Below, in pieces: positions 34,885 through 47,449 of a DNA stretch of 64,000 nucleotides. The first letter of the stretch is position 1; every line of letters begins with the position of its first letter. The stretch comes from Bretschneidera sinensis. Its lineage: Eukaryota > Streptophyta > Magnoliopsida > Brassicales > Akaniaceae. Location of the stretch: positions 130,193,036 through 130,257,035 of the forward strand of contig CM043699.1 of the NCBI GenBank assembly GCA_023935145.1, given 5' to 3'. Made by a program: the position numbers and the translations under genes. The notes under the pieces are model-generated. The model did no database searches. It worked only from the letters and a program-made list of their open reading frames with translations, and was not told the origin of the DNA.

Positions 34885-37560
34885 GAGGAAATCATGAAAT
34901 CAACTAATGACATTGGAAGGATTACTAATAGCAGTGTTAAGGAAGGTAGGTCTTCATATTGCAATCTAAACAAGTTGATTCAACACATGCGAACATTTAA
35001 ATGGTGATGTTTGGTGCTGAATTTAAGCTGGATTAAATCCAACCCATACGTCACCTAACAGCTTTCCAAGACAAATCTAGACAAGTTGATCAAGCCACCG
35101 TGTTACTGTTACAGCTCACTCATTCAAACATCAATTGTAGACTCTAGTAGTAACATTTTTATGGTGGATATATACGTGATGATATAATTAAGATCATCAT
35201 TATGCATTAATAGTAACTTTTTACTAGTAAAATAGTAAGAGTTTGGTCTTCAAATGCTTTTGTCAATGTCCAAGCCCCACATAAACAATTCACTTATCTT
35301 CTTCCTCCAACTTTTGAAAACAGCCTCGCAAACCCTCCAAATCTAGCCCCATTCAGCACAGATACGTTTACCTTGAGCCAATCACTTTTCTAGTCTCACC
35401 AAACAAGCTTAAAATAAAATATGCACAACGTTTATTCACCCAAATTTACCAACCACCTTCAGTACAACGCACTATGTCAAGGGGCTATGCTCAGAGCTCA
35501 AAACCAAAAAGGGCTTTACAGTTTACATCGAGATGCGAAGAACGGAGCTTTTTTTAGGGAGGGGAGGTGTACTAAAGGCTTATGGTGTGATGGTGCCGGG
35601 GAGAGGGGGTTCACGCAGAGGTTGTGCAGAGAGGATTTGTTTGTGGTGAATGGTTTGATTGGAAATTTGGAATGTGAAGTAGTGTCGGGAAATGGTTGCG
35701 CTAGGATGGTGTTTGATGAGATTGTAGGTAAGGATTTGGTGCTCCTTATAAAAAAAGAATTTGGTGCTCGGTGGTTGAGTTGCTTGTGCAGTAAAACAAA
35801 AAGAGAATACAATTCATGTCAAAGACCTACATTCTACAATCTACACTTACGTGGAAAAACGTCAGAGGCTGATAATCAAGAGATGTAAAAGCTAATGATG
35901 GGCAAGTACAATGCTGAGGGAAAAAAATCAAACATGTAATCAAGATAAATGGTCGCATCACAGATTCTATTGCAAAAGCCTGACATAGATATGGGAAAAG
36001 TTTGATACTTGATGGGCCAGAAGAGAACTATTCTTAGAGTACTCTCTGAAACCTTCTCTTTTTATCTCTTCTTTTTTTCATTCACATACATATTCGAGTC
36101 TAGAATGGCTTTTCAAAATGCAATATTTAATTATATGCTTTAGAGGGAGTAGGACTATGTCTTCCCATCATGTACCACACACCAACCATCTATGGTGATT
36201 AGTTGTAACAGAGGATTTCTCTGTGTATCATGTCTGAACTACATAATAGTAATAACTACTCCAGTAAATAAAGAAGATAAACTGAAAACAAAAAAGAATA
36301 TAAAATTGTACCATTAAACTAACATCAAAGCATATAGAGGAGAATCAAAGATGTCTCATAATAGCATACATCACACATATCCACCACCATATATATCATC
36401 TGCTGGTAAGATAATTAGTGCTTTTAGGAGATCATGCATTCAATAGAGGAGACTGCAAGGATGACTCATAACGGTGTTGATGAAGGTTGGTCCTCCAATT
36501 GCAATCTAGAGAAGTTGATTCAACACATACAGACATTTAATTAGTGCTTTTAAGAGCCAAACATATATGATTACAAGTCATATTATCATAAAGAAACAGT
36601 ATAAAATAAGGGTTTATAAAATGTGATCAAGTCGTTTTACTCTTTTAAAGGTCAATTGTAATCAAATAAAATTATAAAATGTAAGTGAATGATTTTTTAA
36701 TACTAAGAAGATGTTAGTAAATGATAAGATTTATACATAGTGTTTTGTCTTTGATTGGACTAGTACTATTACTATATACAACATTACGAATTACGAATTC
36801 GATTGACGAAATAGAAAGACTTGGGTGATTTGGAGACCAAAAATGGCATTTAACCAACCAAACAACCTCATGGACAACATACAATGATCAAGGGCTATGC
36901 TCAAAGTTTATAAGAAAGAAGCTTTTTCAGGGGATAACTACACGTATAGCCCTTTGATTGGATTGTACTAAAAGTGTAGGGAATGAGTTGCCCTAGGACG
37001 GTGTTTGATGAGGTTGGAGGTAAGGTTTTGGTGCTCGTTGCTTGTGCAGTGAAACAAATGGAGAATGCAATTCACGTCAGACACCTACATTCTACACTGA
37101 TGTGGAAAAACGTGGGAAGCTGATTATCAGGGGATGTAAAAGCTGTTGATGGCAAGCACAATGTAGAGGGGGAAAAATAAATGAAACATCATGACTAATC
37201 AAGATAGATGGTCAAATCAAAGATTCAGTTGCAGGAGCTTGACATAGATAATGCGCCAGAATTCTACTCTTTCGTTTTCCCTCTTCTTTTCATTTTCACA
37301 TACAGATTTCAGTGTAGAATGGCTTTTCAAAATGCAATATTTACCCATATGCTGTTAGAGGGAGTAGGACTGCGTCTCCCATCATGTACCACACACCAGC
37401 CATCTATAGTGATTAGTTGTAACAGAGGATTTCTGTGTGTATCATGTCTGAACTACATAATAATAGTAACTACTGCAGTAAATAAAATGAAAAGGGGGGA
37501 AGAAGATAAAATTGTACTCCTATGGCATTAAACTAAAATCAAAGCATATAAAGGAGAATC
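34885..37560. repeat. direct duplication of a 1.2-1.5 kb block
   Basis: Copy A (about 34885-36400) and copy B (about 36430-37560) share many words in the same order. Examples are GTTGATTCAACACAT at 34972 and 36517, CAAGGG(G)CTATGCTCA(G/A)AG at 35476 and 36889, GGTGTTTGATGAG at about 35708 and 36999, and AAAATGCAATATTTA at about 36114 and 37332. The offset falls from about 1545 to 1218, so copy B has lost sequence internally. Both copies hold PPR-gene debris. Confidence 0.8.
35421..35888 (+). pseudogene. PPR-protein gene fragment (copy A)
   Basis: The frame contains DLFVVNGLIGNLECEVVSGN and ARMVFDEIVGKDLVLL. These match the PPR signature in which FV-NGLI-MYAKCG is followed by ARKVFDE-KDLVSW. 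Only one to two repeats survive, the spacing between helices is altered, and there is no start context, mitochondrial targeting region or DYW end. It is a relic. The diverged copy B at about 36930-37050 keeps only a piece like TVFDEVGGKVLVLV in broken frames. Confidence 0.55.
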
Positions 37561-37750
37561 ATGGATGTGCAATAGCATACATCATATATATCCAGCGTAT
37601 AAATCCACGGCTATATTAATAATTAGTCAAAACTAAAAATTATCCAAGGCCACAACTAGTAAACCAAAACCATTTTGCTTCCCCAAAATTCTATAACTCG
37701 AACCAAAAAAAAAAAACCCATAAAGCATAATTTTACCTTGACCGAAAGTC

Positions 37751-39019
37751 CTAAGAACTCGACGACTTAATTGCATCCAATACAAATTCGGCATGTTCCT
37801 GAATCAACTCATGCTTCTTCAGAAATAATTCCGTTTCCTCCAGCCTCAACTTCCTCCACTTGTTGTTCATCTCCTTGGCCTTGTCCCTCCCAATAGCCGG
37901 CATTCTCTCCCTCAGAATCCTCTTTGAAAAATCCGGCAATGCAAACGGCTTCTCAATCTCCAAAGACTCTTTCAAATACGGATAATCAGACCAAAACTCA
38001 TCCAAATCACCCTTCTCTTCCGCGCCATTGGCTTCAACTTTCTCTGCTTCCACATTTTCTTTTGGTCCGCCACTCACCACCACCTGATGCTGCTTCTTGG
38101 TCCTCGCATCCTGTCTAGGCAAACCCAAAGTTATTGGTTTAATGATATCTACAATATCATTGGTATTGGTATTCTTATTACTGCCACTACTCTGCCTCTG
38201 CTTTGCTTTCTTCTTACTGATACTGGTACCATTATTGTTATTGATAATACTGTCATTAGCTGCGCTGCTGCTCCAAATCTTCTTCGACAGCTGAAAAGAC
38301 TTGTGCTCGTGCGGCTTGAAGAGAACCAGGTCTTCTCCTTTCTCAGCATTGTTTCGGTACTTTTTCTTCAGTCTCCTGATCTTATCCATCAACTGGTTCT
38401 TGGATACATCGACGTGGAGCGATTTCTTGATGAAATCATGGAATGCGCCCATATCAGCATTCGGGTCGGTTCCGGTTTCGGATTTGTACTCGCTCATTCC
38501 CTTTAAGATTACGATCTCATCGGCTTCGCTCCACAAACGCTGGGTCCCAGAACCCTTCTTGACGTCCTCATCATCGTAGCCACTTGATAATTTCTTCTTC
38601 TTCTTTGACTCCGTCTTTGAATCGGCTCCAGTCAGCTCGCTCTCGGCGGCGCGCTTGGAACCGGATTTGGACGCAGACTTTTTGGTGGGTTTCGTGGGTT
38701 CGGCGATGGGCTTGGAGGGGATCGGCTTGATGGTGAAATCGGACACGTTAGGGGACTGGAGGCTCTTGTCGGAGTCGGAATCTGCGTCTGTGTCGTAGAT
38801 TGAGTGGGATGGCGAGTTGGTTTGTACGGTGGACTTCTTCAGAGGTGACTCCTCCACCTCCTCTTCTTCTTCAACGAGGTCTTGGTCATCGTCTTCTTCA
38901 ACGAGGTCTTGGTCATCGTCTTCTTCAGCGACGTCGTTTTCTTCGGATAGCTCCTCTTCTTCCTCCTCTTGAGAGGATGAAACAGGTTGAGGGTTTTCTA
39001 TGGGCCGCTTTGGAGCCAT
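37751..39019 (-). CDS. GeBP/STKL-family (DUF573) transcription regulator
   Basis: A single-exon frame of 422 aa with its ATG at 39019. Residues 1-60 are very acidic and contain a tandem 10-residue repeat (EEDDDQDLV twice). Residues 100-145 are Lys/Ser-rich with KKKKK, a likely nuclear signal. The DUF573 DNA-binding region is at about 161-250 (RLWSEADEIVILKGMSEYKS, then FIKKSLHVDVSKNQLMDKIR and KKYRNN). A C-terminal helix with heptad leucines is at about 388-418 (LEETELFLKKHELI). This order is that of plant GLABROUS1-enhancer-binding and storekeeper-like proteins, nuclear regulators tied to cytokinin or sugar responses. Most members are intronless, as here. Which subgroup member it is cannot be settled by eye. 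Confidence 0.9.
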   Translation of the reverse strand: MAPKRPIENPQPVSSSQEEEEEELSEENDVAEEDDDQDLVEEDDDQDLVEEEEEVEESPLKKSTVQTNSPSHSIYDTDADSDSDKSLQSPNVSDFTIKPIPSKPIAEPTKPTKKSASKSGSKRAAESELTGADSKTESKKKKKLSSGYDDEDVKKGSGTQRLWSEADEIVILKGMSEYKSETGTDPNADMGAFHDFIKKSLHVDVSKNQLMDKIRRLKKKYRNNAEKGEDLVLFKPHEHKSFQLSKKIWSSSAANDSIINNNNGTSISKKKAKQRQSSGSNKNTNTNDIVDIIKPITLGLPRQDARTKKQHQVVVSGGPKENVEAEKVEANGAEEKGDLDEFWSDYPYLKESLEIEKPFALPDFSKRILRERMPAIGRDKAKEMNNKWRKLRLEETELFLKKHELIQEHAEFVLDAIKSSSS

Positions 39020-39087
39020 TGTTCTTTAGAGACAGTGAATCAGAGGGAAATAGAGTTTGAGAGCTAAGAGTTTGGCTTGTTAGAGAG

Positions 39088-39114
39088 AATATATATGGGT
39101 TATTGTTAGGGTTT
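39088..39114 (-). promoter_or_regulatory. TATA-like box and telo-box of the GeBP-like gene
   Basis: On the minus strand CATATATATTCTC lies about 70-80 bases upstream of the ATG, and AAACCCTAA, a telo-box, lies just upstream of it (39106-39114). Telo-boxes are frequent in promoters of growth-related plant genes. Both are motif matches only. Confidence 0.4.
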
Positions 39115-39179
39115 AGACCGGAACTGTTATGTCGTGTAACTTTCTTGTTGGCTATTTTTAGCCTGGAAATGGTGCACAC

Positions 39180-42100
39180 TGCACACTAAACTTGGCACCT
39201 ATTTTTTATTTTGGCCCTCCAAGAAGGGCTCATAGCACTCCAAAATTTACCCTGCTGTAGTATCTGATCTCACAGGTAGAATGCCAGGAGACAAAAATGA
39301 GAGCGTTAATAGCCGCTGGCTAAAATCATGGTTGATGCAATATGGTCCGTACACGTGGAACTTTATGAATCCTGGGGAAACGCGCAAGAAAGCCATGGAC
39401 CTGGGTTCCGTGGTCTCTTTCGAGTCTTGCTCTCATATACTCGGTTACCTGGTAGTTATTAAAAAATTTTATTAGTAATTATAAAAAATTGTAATAATAA
39501 TTAAATAATTAAATAATTTATTTTTATTCAGCTACTATTATAATTTTTTGTAATTATTAAAAAAATTCTCAAATTTTGTAGTAGTTAATATGAAACCAGT
39601 CATGTGAAATCAAAATTTGAGAACTTCTCACCTACACTTGCTTTTTTAAATTTATTTTTCCTTTAGGAGTTGTGGTACATGTACACACAAGACAAACAGC
39701 AAAAAAAACAAATTTTTATTTTAAAACTTTGTTGGTAATTTTATAAAATTTAACTTGTAATACAAAAAGATTATTATTTTTTATCTCACACTTTTCGAAC
39801 ATATTTTCATTGGTTGGTAATTTGGTAAAAAAAAGGTTGTTTTGATGTTCGTTCACGATAGGTATTTACCTTTGCCCTTTCCTTAAATTACATTCCTTTG
39901 ATGGTCTTGACCAGGCAAAATTTGTGTTGAGCTCACAAGGATATGAATAAAGTAAAAGAAAATAATAATTAGAACTTATGTGGTAGAGTTTATAAAGTAG
40001 TTTTTATTTTTTTAATGATAAAAATTATGTCAAACATCATTAAAAATGATTTATGAAATAATTTTTACTTTAAAATTTTGAAATTCAATTAGAAAAAAAA
40101 ATTTATTATTATTTTACTAAACATTAAATAGTTTATAAATATACAATTACTATTTCAAAAATCATAAATTAAATATAAATTGTTTATACTGATTGACCAA
40201 ACGATCCTTTAAATTATCTTAGCTCCACAAGTACCACGCCCGTTAAATCTATCATGAGTAACTTGTTGAGCTTGGGGTGGTTCTACTAACCGTGTTAGTC
40301 CATTAGAGGAGGATAACAATCATATTATTGTAAAGATTTTAGAAAGTGTAATTTTTTTTCCCTTAGTAATTAGTACTAGTATAAATTTCAAATTCTAAAA
40401 GAGAACTCAAAAAATAACCATACTTCAGAGACAATTATAACAAAAATAATTGAGTAACATTTCGAAAGTATTAAATATATTAAGAATAAAACTTTAACCA
40501 AAATTTGTAATTTGGTCTTGTAGTGGATGACTCTTTTAAGTTACCTAGGAGTGCTGGGATCTAAGTCTCAATTTTAAGTTTTGCAAGTCAATAATATTTT
40601 GGTCGTTAAAACGTTTGTGTGTCGTTGGGGAAAAACTTATAAAAGAGAGAAAGAAACAAATATTTTAAGAGGATTGCAACATCTTGATCTAAGCAGTTAT
40701 TTTCGATTTGTTTATTTATAAAATATCTGAATTTCGATCACTCTTATAATCAATTTTTAACATGCATATAATGGAGAGAAAAACAGCACCGAGGCTTCCT
40801 AAGCTTCAAAATAAAGAATTTATGAACAAAAGAATAAATGGAAGTAAATAATCTGCTAGTGCTTGCTTAACCAACTCTTGCACTGTTGATTTAAGCCTCC
40901 TGAGGTTTGGTAACTGGGTATGCCTGACTTCCTTAGTATGTAATGGAAGTTATTCCAAGCAGTAGAAGATAATTATTTCTTTAACTTGCCAATTATACAT
41001 TTTCAAAGATCAAAAGGCGTATTTCCCCACCAAATCATCAACAAGTTTAAGGCTCAGAAAAAGGAAGACCAGGCCATGCAAACTATAGGGCTAAAGCATA
41101 TGTCTCATCAGTGCAAATGAAGTAATGCAACAACTACAATGATGTGCTGATTGGGCATCCACATAGTTTCCTGTACAAATGAAGTCTCCTTGTCTTTGGA
41201 AGGACTTCTAAGACACAGTTTCATTCCCTCAGCCAATCTTCTATCCAAGAAAACTTTCATCAAGATACAAACATTATCAACAGGATAGGCAAGCGTGGAA
41301 CTCAATCTTTATTTTCTCTTCCCAATGTCAAAACTGACAAAAATTGTGCAAAGCGTAGTTTTGTCATCATGCCTCCAAAATTTCCAAGCCACCTGATTAA
41401 GTGCCACACAGTAATAAGAGTCAAATTTCAATGCGCAAGAGATATTGGGAAACAACTTCCAGGGGTATGGAGTTCTAAGTTCTAACAGCCACTAGAATAA
41501 TTTCAAAGGAATATTTCAAGTGCACTATAGCCACAATGTATATTGAAATTCTCCATTTACTCGCAAGTACTGCCATCCTGGCTTAGTGTGAACCATAAAT
41601 GCAAGGAATGACAATAACAAGGAACATGAAAACTTGTGTAACTAGCCCTTCGAAAGTGATGATCCAATGAGAAAAACTGAAACATGTGTCAAACATTTCG
41701 TTTAGAAAAATTCCCCATAGTAATGAGTACAATAGAAGGGTAAAAACGGATATAATCAAGTTAATTACGATTTAGGTCCCAGGATATTGAAAAAGAAAAC
41801 CTACCTCCAAGAATGCAAAAGTTCCTTTTCTTACCAGTAATTCACATTCGATTGTCCTGTATACTTGCGTTGAAAGAAACATGTAATTGAAGTGGCATTT
41901 GATAGCGTAAAATTCCATTTGATAGTAGAAGAAATGCAGAGAAAGAAAACGGCAAAACTTGGATGTTCATGGATTCCTCAACAACTTAATAAACTACAGA
42001 CTGAATTGAAATTCCTTTGTTACTGCCTTGAGAAAATATCTCACTTGAACCTCTCTCGAAATATGGTGAAAATGTCATGACCCTGTTTCTCATGGCCCTA

Positions 42101-42462
42101 TCTTACAAGGATCAAAATCTAACACAAAGAAAGAAGTGCCAACATCAATACAATCAAGCTTGATTTTTCGTCCTTCCCATTTGTTGGGAAAGGAGAGCAG
42201 ATGATGGCGTAAAGAACCCCCCTGCTCTTAATTCAGAAATCTTGCCCGTCCTAAAACATATCTAGTATAGTTTAAAAAAATTTTTAAGGAGGAAATTGAT
42301 GAAAGAATCACATAACTTATAGGCCATTTTCCCTAGAAGTTGCTTGCAAGGGGTGTGCAATATGGTAAAAGAAGATTTTTCTGTTCCAACATAGATAAAG
42401 AAACGGAGATAAAAACCAAATTCTTTTATGACGAAGTCTATAACCTTTTAAAAATGACTGAT
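39180..42462. other. spacer between the GeBP-like gene and the formin gene
   Basis: AT-rich spacer. The stretch 39455-39600 has inverted A/T-rich arms (AAAAAATTGTAATAAT and ATTATAATTTTTTGTAATTA) and may be a small MITE. The region 41000-42460 has a higher GC content and should include the formin 3' UTR. No further gene is recognised. Confidence 0.45.
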
Positions 42463-44640
42463 CTAGGGAGAGAGGCTCTCATCATCTGAACTGGGACTAT
42501 CCATCCGCCGGTCCATGATTGCTGGAAATAATCGTTGTCGGATATCTGGAGATGGCTGCCGATTTTCTGGAGAAGCAGACACTGTTGCAGCCTCTTTCCT
42601 AGAAGTCCTTATGGGCTTCATTGTTGCGTCTCTAACCTGTTTACATGCATTATCCAGCATTATCAAGAAATCACGTACAATAGTAAACAAACGCAAGCCT
42701 TCGTCCTTTCCTGCACTCCCATGAAAGTAGTCGGCTGTGCTCTTGACAAGAGCCATTATCCTCTTTTCTTCCTCCATTAACCATGAAATATCAGCATCTG
42801 CACGTTCAACAAAACTTTCCAGTGCGTGGCGAAATTCACTTTCTTCATCCATGCTGTTCACCTCTGTGTTAAGGAATTCATTTGTTTTATTTAATGAATG
42901 GCTAAGTTTTGACACTGTAGCTGTTAGGCCATCAGCATCTATAATTGCTGCCTTTTTAACATCTCTAAGTTCGCTACTTAAGCCAGAAACCACCTGAAGA
43001 CCAAGGCTGCGATAGTGCTCTGCTGATTCAGGGCTAGAATCATCAACAAGATCCTCAGTCTTCACACTGGAAAGGCTCTGGCTTGCTCTTGCTGTCCGGA
43101 CAACTCGTATTCCTTCAGAACGGATGATCTCCTGAACAACAAAGTGCAAGAGTGTGGTCTTGCCATCTGTTCCTTTTACATCAGACAGTTTCAAGAGTGT
43201 GTCAAGTTTGAATGCCTGAGCACCACCACGGTAGGTACCATTATTCATGCGATTGCCAGTCTTGAGCACTGCCTCTAAGAGTTTTAAGAATAGCCTGCTA
43301 CTTTTGAGTTTGTTGCAAGCTACCTGCCATTCAAGAATCAAGGTGGAACCTCAGTTAAAAACCAGTCACCTGGCTACCATTCTTTAGTTGAAACAGAATC
43401 TCTTTTTTTTTTTTTTTTCTTGTGGCAATGAAATGAATGTAGAATCTGACACTACAAGAATAGTCGGGGATGTAACATTCTTAGTACATAGTTAATGAGG
43501 ATGACTTCAGAGTTTTCAAACCTTCAATTAGTGAAAATCACATACACTATCAAACAGGACTTTTATATTGCAGAAGCCTTAAGATATATATAATGTAGTT
43601 AAAAAATTATTTATCATTTTTTCGGAATTAAAAATCCAACTCTTAAGACACTTATATCTAGTATCTCACCTCAAGAGTTGTGAAAGACTCTTTGAGGCTA
43701 GAAACTTCCTCCTGAAGAGAACTCATGAATATCATTGACTCTATCCGTTTAAAAGAAAATGGTATTTCGATCAAGACTTTGAGGAACCGCTCTGCAGGGC
43801 CAAGTTGAGAAACATTGCCAGAAAATAATCTAAGCTTCAGTTCCTCTTCTGCTGTTGGTGCCATCTTCAAGAAGGTATGCAGGAGCTCCACCGGAAGCTC
43901 ATTACCTGAATCAGTTAACTAAAAATAAGGCATTCAAGTCTGGCAACCAAGTATATCTACAGCGACTAAGCAGCTACAACTACAAGGATGTAAACAACAT
44001 ATCGATTTGCAAATTGATTAGCATAAGAGGGTACTGACTGAATCCTTAATTGGTAACTTAAATTTAAAATTCTTATTTATGTGTTGACAATCTCAGTTCA
44101 TTAAAACAAGGATATTGTTAGAAAAACAGAAAGAGATAATGAATCTAGAATATCATTATTCAGTCTAAAAGTCTTCAATATGCAGAATATTGATCCACGG
44201 ACTACATCCTACATTGTTCCAGTTGCCAATTGGTTATTAATTCCCTTGATCACCACAGTAACTAACTTTATGCTAAGAATTAGAGAGAATTGAAGAACCA
44301 AACTGATTACGGAATAATAAGCAGAAACTCACTAGATATACCACGAATCACTTAACTTTGTAAGAGGTTCATAAAAAGAAGGCATAGGAAAAGCTGATTA
44401 ACAGGTACTGATTCTTTATTTACAAAGAAATTTCCTAGTGTTACCACATTTGAAAGAGAAATCTATATCGATAGGTACTGGAAATTCCATTGGGCTCAAG
44501 CCACATACAAAAGATGAAAATGCAAAATATGCTCGGAATTATAGAGCAGCAACAGATGAAAGGTACTCACATCTGAAAAGCACATAATCAAACGGAAACA
44601 TGTCTTAATGAACAGTAGAATAAGAGTTTTTCATGCACAC

Positions 44641-44678
<38 letters not shown>

Positions 44679-47438
44679 TCTCTCACAGCATCAACAACTT
44701 CTTCTATTGTCACATTCAATGCTCGGAGAAGGATAGATAAGTTTTGAGCTTTTCTATTATCAATAATCTGTATATACTGGACTGAATTTTCAAGCAATGA
44801 TGAATCTTTTTTCCGTTCATTTTTATTTTTATCCACAGCTGCCCCAAATAAAGACTCTATCATCTCCTCGTTGAACCTGAAAGAGTTTTATAGCAACTTG
44901 GTATTTAGAAGGACAAATTTGACATTATTTCTCAATTGGAAAATCATAGTTAAGTCAAGATAGTTTGTAGTCTTACTGGAATGAACCAGCACTGATATCA
45001 TGCCAAACCATTGATTGATCAGGGTTGGCCATAACCTTATCCCAGAAAAATGGCTTTAATTTGGCTTTTGGAGCTCCTGATTCGCCATCAAGCTCATCTC
45101 CGTAACTGAAAGTACTATTTCCTTGACAATGTGGACCACCATTCAATGCTTTTGGTGGCATAGGTGGAGGGCGAGCAACTTTTGGAGGTGGTGGGGGCCG
45201 AGGACCAGGAGGTTTTGGAGGTGGTGGTGGTCCAGGAGGTGGAGGAGCAGGCCTTCCAGGAGGAGGCTTTAGAGGAGGAAGTGCTGTTCCTGCAGTAGCT
45301 TCTGATGGTGCCTCAGCATGTGAGGAATAGTGACTATTTGATTTCATGGACAAATTGCTAACAGAAGAAGGATTCTTTCCACTATTAATGCCGAACTCTT
45401 TGTTGCTAGAATTTCCTAAGCTAATAGAATTCTGTGAAGAACCTGAAGATGGAAAAGCCGAGGGAAAATTATATTATCAAAGGAAAATAATAAAGATGAA
45501 AGAAAAAATAAACCCAACAAATGCATACCAGCAGATAAATCACTTGAGCTTAAGTTGAGAAGAGGCCTATCATCCCTTTGTCCAACTTTAGGGTCAACTC
45601 TCTTGCTACTCAACTTCAGACAACAACAGAAAAGCAGTGCAACAACAGCAAATGTTACTGTTGCAGTTGCAGCAACAGCGATAATAATTTCCATCAGAAT
45701 GTCATTCTGCTTCTTTGGTGGAGGATGCTTAACAACACGTGGACTAGGTGGAGAAATTTTTGGAGCTTTACGTGGTGTAAAAGAGGCAAGTGTACTTGGT
45801 AAGAAATGTGGTTTTGGTGCCATAACAGGGGAATGTGAATTTGGAGATGCAGACTTTGCATATGCTAGACTATGACTTATAGGGGCCGATGCAGGGCCAG
45901 GGGCCGATGCAGGGCCTGGGGCTGATGCAGGGCCTGGGGCTTTAGTTGTACCAGGGCTTGGCGCTATCCATCGATCCGAGTGGCTAGCCAGGTTTCTTCT
46001 AGGAGCACTCGGCCAAGTGAAAAGCAACTTGAAGCACTTGATGAACCAAAGCTCAAAGCTAGCCTCTTGGCAGGAAAAATTAAAGAGAGAACTTTTCTTT
46101 CTTAAGCAATCCAGAAGTGTCTGTTTCAAGTGGGGAGGCAGAACACTGATAGCCTTATAAATGTTTCCTTTTGTCAATACTACTGATTTCAGGTCCCTGG
46201 TTGCTTCCTGTGGGGTGTACAGGTCAAATTTTTTGACAGCATCTTTCCTGTCTATCAATTCTTTCCTGCGGTGAATCCATGCTTGCTCTGCCTATGAGAA
46301 TCAAGTATTTCGTCAAACTTAGGTGGTAATAGTGTCATCCTAAAATGTCAAATGCAAAGAATTATGAGTTCAATATAGTAATAACAAAAAGTCTTTTTTT
46401 TTCTTAATTATTTGCTGCTGACATTTCTCCTCAGTTCGCATTGGCACGTATGATTTCAGAGGAACTCTTGTTAATATTAAGGAAAAGCTTCTCTATAAAA
46501 GAGATAATGCAACAGGTTAACCATCAATGTATTTTAACCAGGAAAGCTAAGCATGCACTACCTATAAGAATATGCAACCATTGAAGATACTGGGACTGAA
46601 ATTGCTTCAGACACCAGCATTTGCTACAATAAGCTTTTAAACATAATAACAAAAGGAAATGGCTACCAAGACCAAGCCCATAAAGGCTTCTCTACCTTTT
46701 TCTGCCAAGTTCATTGAGGAAATGCAGAAGGAGGGGCCTTCCAAGGTCAAACTAAAGAAAAGCAAAAGAAAGAAAAGTTGAAACTGAAGGAAGTCATTGG
46801 AATCCGAAAAATTAAAGGAACAAAAGGTGTCGGATCCAACAGAACAGATTTCACAGCAAGATGGATTTTAAATTCACCACCAATCCCTCAATTTTGCACA
46901 ATAGTACACCCCATATAACTGGTTAGATGCAAAAAGTACCCTTACTGAGCAAATTAATTAATCTCTCAATGAACTAGCAAAAGCTTTAATTGGCTAAAAC
47001 AAAACAAAGCTTAAGCTTGTTTGTAACAAGGGGTTACTAATGTCCAATACCCTTCATACTGAACAATATCTCCCTTAAAAATTCATTTTGCATAAAGTCA
47101 GTTCAGTCAATTATGCCCAAATATTTATTCATATAACAAAAGAAGGGTCACACTCACCAAAATATATATATTCAATTTACCTTGGTAAAATTAAAATCAT
47201 TCTAAGCAAAAACATAAAGGTAGAATTTTGCTAGTGACGACAACTCAACCAAAAAAGAAGAAGAAATAAAACAGAAAATCATTCGTACCACTTCTTGGTG
47301 AATCCTGGGAGACGTCGACCGACCTTCACCACCGGAAGAAGTTTGAGGAGTCCTCGTCTTGGATTCTGGAGCTCCCGTGGTCAACGCGCAAAGCAAAATC
47401 ACGAAAACAATGGCGCAACCAGCTCTCATCATTTCCAT
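42463..47438 (-). CDS. FH5: class I formin, FH5-like
   Basis: Six exons on the minus strand: 47438-47289, 46291-45529, 45442-44977, 44876-44677, 43905-43670 and 43323-42463. They join at GT-AG borders into 891 aa without a break; Arabidopsis FH5 has about 900. Residues 1-22 form a signal peptide (CAIVFVILLCALTTG). Residues 75-145 carry a group-specific extracellular part (QEATRDLKSVVLTKGNIYKA). Residues 167-187 are PGPASA repeats. A single membrane span lies at about 250-274, followed by the FH1 proline runs. The FH2 domain starts near KLKPFFWDKV and includes GNRMNNGTYRGGAQAFKLDT. The acidic tail is SPSSDDESLSP. Such formins nucleate actin from membranes facing the wall or cell plate. The FH5 name rests on length and tail and is less certain than the family. 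Confidence 0.92.
44641..44675. repeat. GA/CT microsatellite at a formin splice donor
   Basis: A run of about 14-17 GA dinucleotides abuts the donor of the fourth formin exon. On the coding strand the intron begins GTCTCTCTCT rather than GTAAGT. Length change in this run could affect splicing. Confidence 0.75.
45890..45953 (-). repeat. PGPASA coding repeats in the formin
   Basis: Three consecutive copies of an 18-base unit (GGGGCCGATGCAGGGCCA and variants on the plus strand) code for Ala-Pro-Gly-Pro-Ala-Ser repeats in the extracellular part of the formin. They resemble arabinogalactan or extensin-like segments that may be wall-anchored. Confidence 0.8.
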
Positions 47439-47449
47439 TGCCTATCAAA

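Noticed and set aside
35516..35812. 98-codon minus-strand frame
   Set aside because: It is the complement of the PPR-like fragment, whose plus-strand frame shows the recognisable motif.
38087..38506. 139-codon plus-strand frame opposite the GeBP-like gene
   Set aside because: Antisense shadow of a well-supported DUF573 protein.
45555..45875. 106-codon plus-strand frame opposite the formin
   Set aside because: It lies antisense to the formin exon with signal from repetitive proline codons; the formin frame explains the sequence.
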